From: Pseudomonadota bacterium
Lineage (GTDB): Bacteria; Pseudomonadota; Alphaproteobacteria; Rhizobiales; Devosiaceae
DNA: 11,611 nucleotides
NCBI GenBank assembly: GCA_023390785.1
Contig: JAEWCE010000124.1
Span: forward strand, 1 to 11,611
Direction: 5' to 3'
Below, piece after piece: positions 8,460 to 11,611 of the stretch. Made by a program: the position numbers and the translations under genes. Within the stretch, counting starts at the first letter, position 1. Each line of letters begins with the position of its first letter. The notes beneath the pieces are model-generated. The model had not been told where the DNA came from and ran no database searches. It saw nothing but the letters and a program-made list of their open reading frames with translations.

Positions 8460-10481
8460 GTGATCCAGGCCATCGTCTTCTTTCCGCTGATCGGCGCCCT
8501 GGTGGCAGGGCTGCTCGGGCGCGTCATCGGCCACCGCACGTCGGAATTTCTGACGACGGGCCTGCTGATCGTGGCCGCGATCCTGAGTTGGTTCGTCTTC
8601 CTGCCCTATGTCTTCAACGGCGGCGAGGCGATGGGCGAGACCAAGGTGCACGTGCTCGACTGGGTGCATTCGGGACCGCTGGTGCTCGACTGGATCCTGC
8701 GCGTCGACACGCTGACGGCGATCATGCTGGTGGTGGTGACGACGGTGTCGAGCGTCGTCCACGTCTATTCCATCGGCTACATGGCGGACGATCCGCACCG
8801 GGCGCGCTTCTTCGCCTATCTGTCGCTGTTCACCTTCGCCATGCTGATGCTGGTGACGGCTGACAATTTCCTGCAGATGTTCTTCGGCTGGGAGGGCGTC
8901 GGCCTCGCGTCCTACCTGCTGATCGGCTTCTGGTATACGCGGCCTTCGGCCAACGCCGCCGCCATCAAGGCGTTCGTCGTCAACCGCGTCGGCGATTTCG
9001 GCTTTGCCCTCGGCATCTTCGGCGCCTTCATGGTGCTGGGCCATCTGGGGTTCGACGACGCCTTCGCCGCCGTCTCCGGCACTGCCGGCAAGACCATCCA
9101 TTTCCTGAGTTGGGACTGGGACGCGATGACCGTCGTGTGCCTGCTGCTGTTCATGGGCGCCATGGGCAAGTCGGCGCAGTTCCTGCTGCACACCTGGCTG
9201 CCGGACGCCATGGAGGGCCCGACCCCGGTCAGCGCTTTGATCCACGCGGCGACCATGGTTACCGCCGGCGTGTTCATGGTGGCGCGGCTGTCGCCGATGT
9301 TCGAGGCCTCGCCCTTCGCCATGAGCGTGGTGTTCGTGATCGGTGCCATCACGGCGTTCTTTGCGGCGACGGTGGGGCTGGTGCAGAACGACATCAAGCG
9401 CGTCATCGCCTATTCGACCTGCTCGCAGCTCGGCTACATGTTCGTGGGGCTGGGCGCCGGCGTCTATTCGGTCGGCATCTTCCACCTGTTCACCCACGCC
9501 TTCTTCAAGGCGCTGCTGTTTTTGGGCGCCGGCTCGGTGATCCACGCCATGCATCATGAGCAGGACATGCGGAACATGGGCGGGCTACGCCGCAAGATCC
9601 CCATCACCTACTGGATGATGCTGATCGGCACCTTTGCGCTCACCGGTGTCGGCATTCCGTTTACGCCGCTCGGCTTTGCCGGCTTCTTCTCCAAGGACGC
9701 CATCATCGAGGCCGCCTATTCGGTGGGCGGCAATCTCGGCACCTTCGGCTTCTGGTCGCTGGTGATCGCGGCGGGCTTCACCAGCTTCTACTCGTGGCGG
9801 CTGATTCACCTGACCTTCCACGGCGAACCGCATCACGACGCGCCGGCGGCGCACGACGATCATGCCGCGCACGACGAGCATGGGCACGACGCGCACCACG
9901 CCTTCGACCATGCGCATGAGAGCCCCAACGTCATGCTGGTGCCGCTCTATATCCTTGCGGCCGGTGCGGTGTTGGCAGGCACCGTGTTCGCGGCCTACTT
10001 CTTCACCAACCCCGAGCTGGTGCAGCACTTCTTCGGCAATAGCGTCGCCGTCGTGGCCGAGCGCTACGAGAATGCGCACCACGTGCCGGTGATGGCCAGT
10101 CTCGCGGCGACCATCTCGATGCTGATCGGCTTCGGCATCGCCTGGTACATGTACATGGTGGATCGCACCGCCCCGGCGCGGCTGGCCGCGTCCAATCGCG
10201 GGCTCTATCTGTTCCTGCTCAACAAGTGGTACTTCGACGAACTCTACGACCGCATCTTCGTGCGTCCGGCCTTCTGGATCGGCAATGCGCTGTGGAAGGG
10301 CTTTGACGACTGGCTGGTCGACCAGACGCTGGTCGAGGGCCTTGGCGCCCGCGTCAAGGACGTCACCAACCGCGTCGTCCGCCTGCAGTCGGGCTACCTC
10401 TATACTTATGCGTTCGTGATGCTCATCGGGATTGCGCTGCTCTTGACCTGGGCCATCGTCACCGGAGGGCTCCTGGGATGA
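8460..10481 (+). CDS. nuoL: NADH-quinone oxidoreductase subunit L
   Basis: This is the ND5-type distal antiporter-like subunit, which pumps protons and sends the long lateral helix back along the membrane arm. The 673-residue length fits. Key residues of the proton path are seen: E145 (FFGWEGVG), D179 (NRVGDFGF), K237 (GAMGKSAQ), H346 and K350 (THAFFKALL) and K412 (FFSKDAII). The C-terminal part, about 580-640, would form the lateral helix, ending in a last membrane segment at about 648-668. Residues 456-490 are a hydrophilic loop with eleven histidines and many aspartates. The start is GTG at 8460; no ATG is near, and the protein begins with the family-typical MIQAIVFFPLIG. The AAGGG at 8446-8450, in the end of nuoK, is the likely ribosome site. 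The stop overlaps the nuoM start by four bases (ATGA). Confidence 0.98.
   Translation: MIQAIVFFPLIGALVAGLLGRVIGHRTSEFLTTGLLIVAAILSWFVFLPYVFNGGEAMGETKVHVLDWVHSGPLVLDWILRVDTLTAIMLVVVTTVSSVVHVYSIGYMADDPHRARFFAYLSLFTFAMLMLVTADNFLQMFFGWEGVGLASYLLIGFWYTRPSANAAAIKAFVVNRVGDFGFALGIFGAFMVLGHLGFDDAFAAVSGTAGKTIHFLSWDWDAMTVVCLLLFMGAMGKSAQFLLHTWLPDAMEGPTPVSALIHAATMVTAGVFMVARLSPMFEASPFAMSVVFVIGAITAFFAATVGLVQNDIKRVIAYSTCSQLGYMFVGLGAGVYSVGIFHLFTHAFFKALLFLGAGSVIHAMHHEQDMRNMGGLRRKIPITYWMMLIGTFALTGVGIPFTPLGFAGFFSKDAIIEAAYSVGGNLGTFGFWSLVIAAGFTSFYSWRLIHLTFHGEPHHDAPAAHDDHAAHDEHGHDAHHAFDHAHESPNVMLVPLYILAAGAVLAGTVFAAYFFTNPELVQHFFGNSVAVVAERYENAHHVPVMASLAATISMLIGFGIAWYMYMVDRTAPARLAASNRGLYLFLLNKWYFDELYDRIFVRPAFWIGNALWKGFDDWLVDQTLVEGLGARVKDVTNRVVRLQSGYLYTYAFVMLIGIALLLTWAIVTGGLLG
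9825..9929 (+). other. Histidine-rich loop segment of NuoL
   Basis: This stretch encodes NuoL residues about 456-490, in which 11 of 35 residues are His, interspersed mainly with Asp and Ala (for example HDDHAAHDEHGHDAHH). It lies between two hydrophobic segments and so in an exposed loop. Similar His-rich insertions occur in NuoL of other alphaproteobacteria as far as I recall; the E. coli protein lacks it. The composition could bind divalent metal such as zinc or nickel, but this is inference only. Confidence 0.7.
10464..10469 (+). promoter_or_regulatory. Ribosome binding site of nuoM
   Basis: GGAGGG lies eight bases before the ATG at 10478, inside the last codons of nuoL. With the ATGA stop/start overlap it fixes the nuoM start and suggests translational coupling of nuoL and nuoM. 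Confidence 0.75.
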
Positions 10482-11611
10482 ACTCGATCCTGACGCTCGT
10501 CACCTTCCTGCCGCTGCTCGGCGCCGCCATCCTGCTGTTCGTGCCGGCTGGCGACAGCGGCAAGACGGCGGCGCGCTGGGTGGCGCTGATCGTCTCCAGC
10601 CTCACCTTCATCGTGTCGCTGTGGATGTGGTCGCGCTTCGACAACGCCAACCCCGGCTTCCAGTTCGTCGAGAACTACGAGTGGATCGGCTCGTCCATCG
10701 GCTACCGCATGGGCGTCGACGGCGTTTCGGTGCTGTTCGTGGTGCTCACCGCGCTCTTGACGCCGGTGGTGGTGATCTCGAGCTGGAACTCGATCCAGTC
10801 CCGCGTGCGCGACTACATGCTGGTGTTCCTGGTGCTCGAGACGCTGTGCATCGGCGTGTTCACGGCGCTCGACCTCGCCATGTTCTACGTGTTCTTCGAG
10901 GGCAGCCTGATCCCGATGTTCCTGATCATCGGCATCTGGGGCGGCAAGCGGCGCATCCAGGCGGCGTACAAGTTCTTCTTCTACACGTTCACCGGCTCGG
11001 TGCTGATGCTGCTCGCCATCATGGCGATGTACTGGCAGGCGGGCACGCTCGACATCCGCAAGCTGCTCGCCTTCCACTTCGATCCGGCGCTGCAGTTCTG
11101 GCTGTGGCTGGCGTTCTTCGCCTCGTTCGCGGTGAAGATGCCGATGTGGCCGTTCCACCGCTGGCTGCCGGAGGCCCACGTCGAGGCGCCCACCGGCGGA
11201 TCGGTGATCCTGGCGGCGATCCTGCTGAAGCTGGGCGGCTACGGCTTCATCCGCTTCTCGCTGGCGATGTTCCCGGATGCATCGGTGACGTTCGCGCCGT
11301 TCGTTTTCACGCTCTCGGTCGCGGCCATCATCCTCACCTCGCTGGTGGCACTGGTGCAGACCGACATGAAGAAGCTCATCGCCTATTCGTCGGTGGCGCA
11401 TATGGGCTTTGTCACCATGGGCATCTTCTCGGGCAACGTCATGGGCGTGCACGGGGCGGTGTTCCAGATGATCTCGCACGGTATCGTCTCCGGCGCGCTC
11501 TTCCTCTGCGTCGGCGTCGTCTACGACCGGCTGCACACCCGCGATATCGCGGCCTATGGCGGCCTCGTCTCGAACATGCCGCGATACGCCGTCGCCTTCA
11601 TGGTGTTCACC
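10478..11611 (+). CDS. nuoM: NADH-quinone oxidoreductase subunit M, 5' part (3' end outside window)
   Basis: This is the ND4-type antiporter-like subunit in the middle of the membrane arm. The frame is open from the ATG at 10478 to the end of the window, giving 378 of roughly 500 residues. It begins MNSILTLVTFLPLLGAAILL. Conserved proton-path residues are E141 (VFFEGSLIPMF, matching Glu144 of E. coli), K220 (FAVKMPMWPFHRWLPEAH, matching Lys234) and K251 (LLKLGGYG, matching Lys265). The VQTDMKKLIAYSSVAHMG segment at 293-310 is another family hallmark, with H334 further on. About ten to eleven membrane helices are covered. The start overlaps the nuoL stop by four bases and has GGAGGG at 10464-10469. 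No frameshift is seen up to the edge. The missing part should contain the last helices and be followed by nuoN. Confidence 0.97.
   Translation, partial: MNSILTLVTFLPLLGAAILLFVPAGDSGKTAARWVALIVSSLTFIVSLWMWSRFDNANPGFQFVENYEWIGSSIGYRMGVDGVSVLFVVLTALLTPVVVISSWNSIQSRVRDYMLVFLVLETLCIGVFTALDLAMFYVFFEGSLIPMFLIIGIWGGKRRIQAAYKFFFYTFTGSVLMLLAIMAMYWQAGTLDIRKLLAFHFDPALQFWLWLAFFASFAVKMPMWPFHRWLPEAHVEAPTGGSVILAAILLKLGGYGFIRFSLAMFPDASVTFAPFVFTLSVAAIILTSLVALVQTDMKKLIAYSSVAHMGFVTMGIFSGNVMGVHGAVFQMISHGIVSGALFLCVGVVYDRLHTRDIAAYGGLVSNMPRYAVAFMVFT

Overview
This window is an internal, gapless piece of a type-1 NADH:quinone oxidoreductase (respiratory complex I) operon, entirely on the + strand, in the order nuoD (3' part), nuoE, nuoF, a small DUF3291-type gene, nuoG, nuoH, nuoI, nuoJ, nuoK, nuoL, nuoM (5' part). 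The DNA is GC-rich with a strong third-position G/C preference. The gene order, the mitochondrial-like protein sequences, the long C-terminal extension on NuoE and the NuoG without an N7 cluster all point to an alphaproteobacterium, most likely of the order Hyphomicrobiales (Rhizobiales). A Devosia-like genus is only a guess.

Layout: bases 2-3341 hold the peripheral-arm subunits NuoD (C-terminal two thirds), NuoE and NuoF. NuoE and NuoF form the NADH dehydrogenase module. Bases 3344-3814 hold a 156-residue protein of the DUF3291 family, which is not a complex I subunit. Bases 3818-5926 encode NuoG, which carries clusters N1b, N5 and N4. Bases 5931-10481 encode the membrane subunits NuoH, NuoJ, NuoK and NuoL, with the hydrophilic cluster N6a/N6b subunit NuoI between NuoH and NuoJ. 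NuoM starts at 10478 and runs off the right edge. nuoA-C should lie to the left and nuoN to the right.

How the genes work together: NADH is oxidised at the FMN of NuoF. Electrons pass through the Fe-S clusters of NuoF, NuoG and NuoI (with N1a in NuoE as a side cluster) to quinone at the NuoD/NuoB/NuoH interface. The energy drives proton pumping through NuoH, J, K, L, M and N. All diagnostic Fe-S ligands and the key membrane Glu/Lys residues checked are present, so the complex appears functional.

Every junction is between a 4-base overlap and a 6-base gap. No promoter, terminator, RNA gene, mobile element, CRISPR array or intergenic region is visible, and translation is probably coupled along the message. 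The items that go beyond a standard complex I operon are the DUF3291 gene between nuoF and nuoG, the Pro/Ala-rich linker plus helix-hairpin-helix-like domain at the end of NuoE, and a histidine-rich loop in NuoL. I see no wholly new system here. The DUF3291 gene is the best candidate for an undescribed accessory function.
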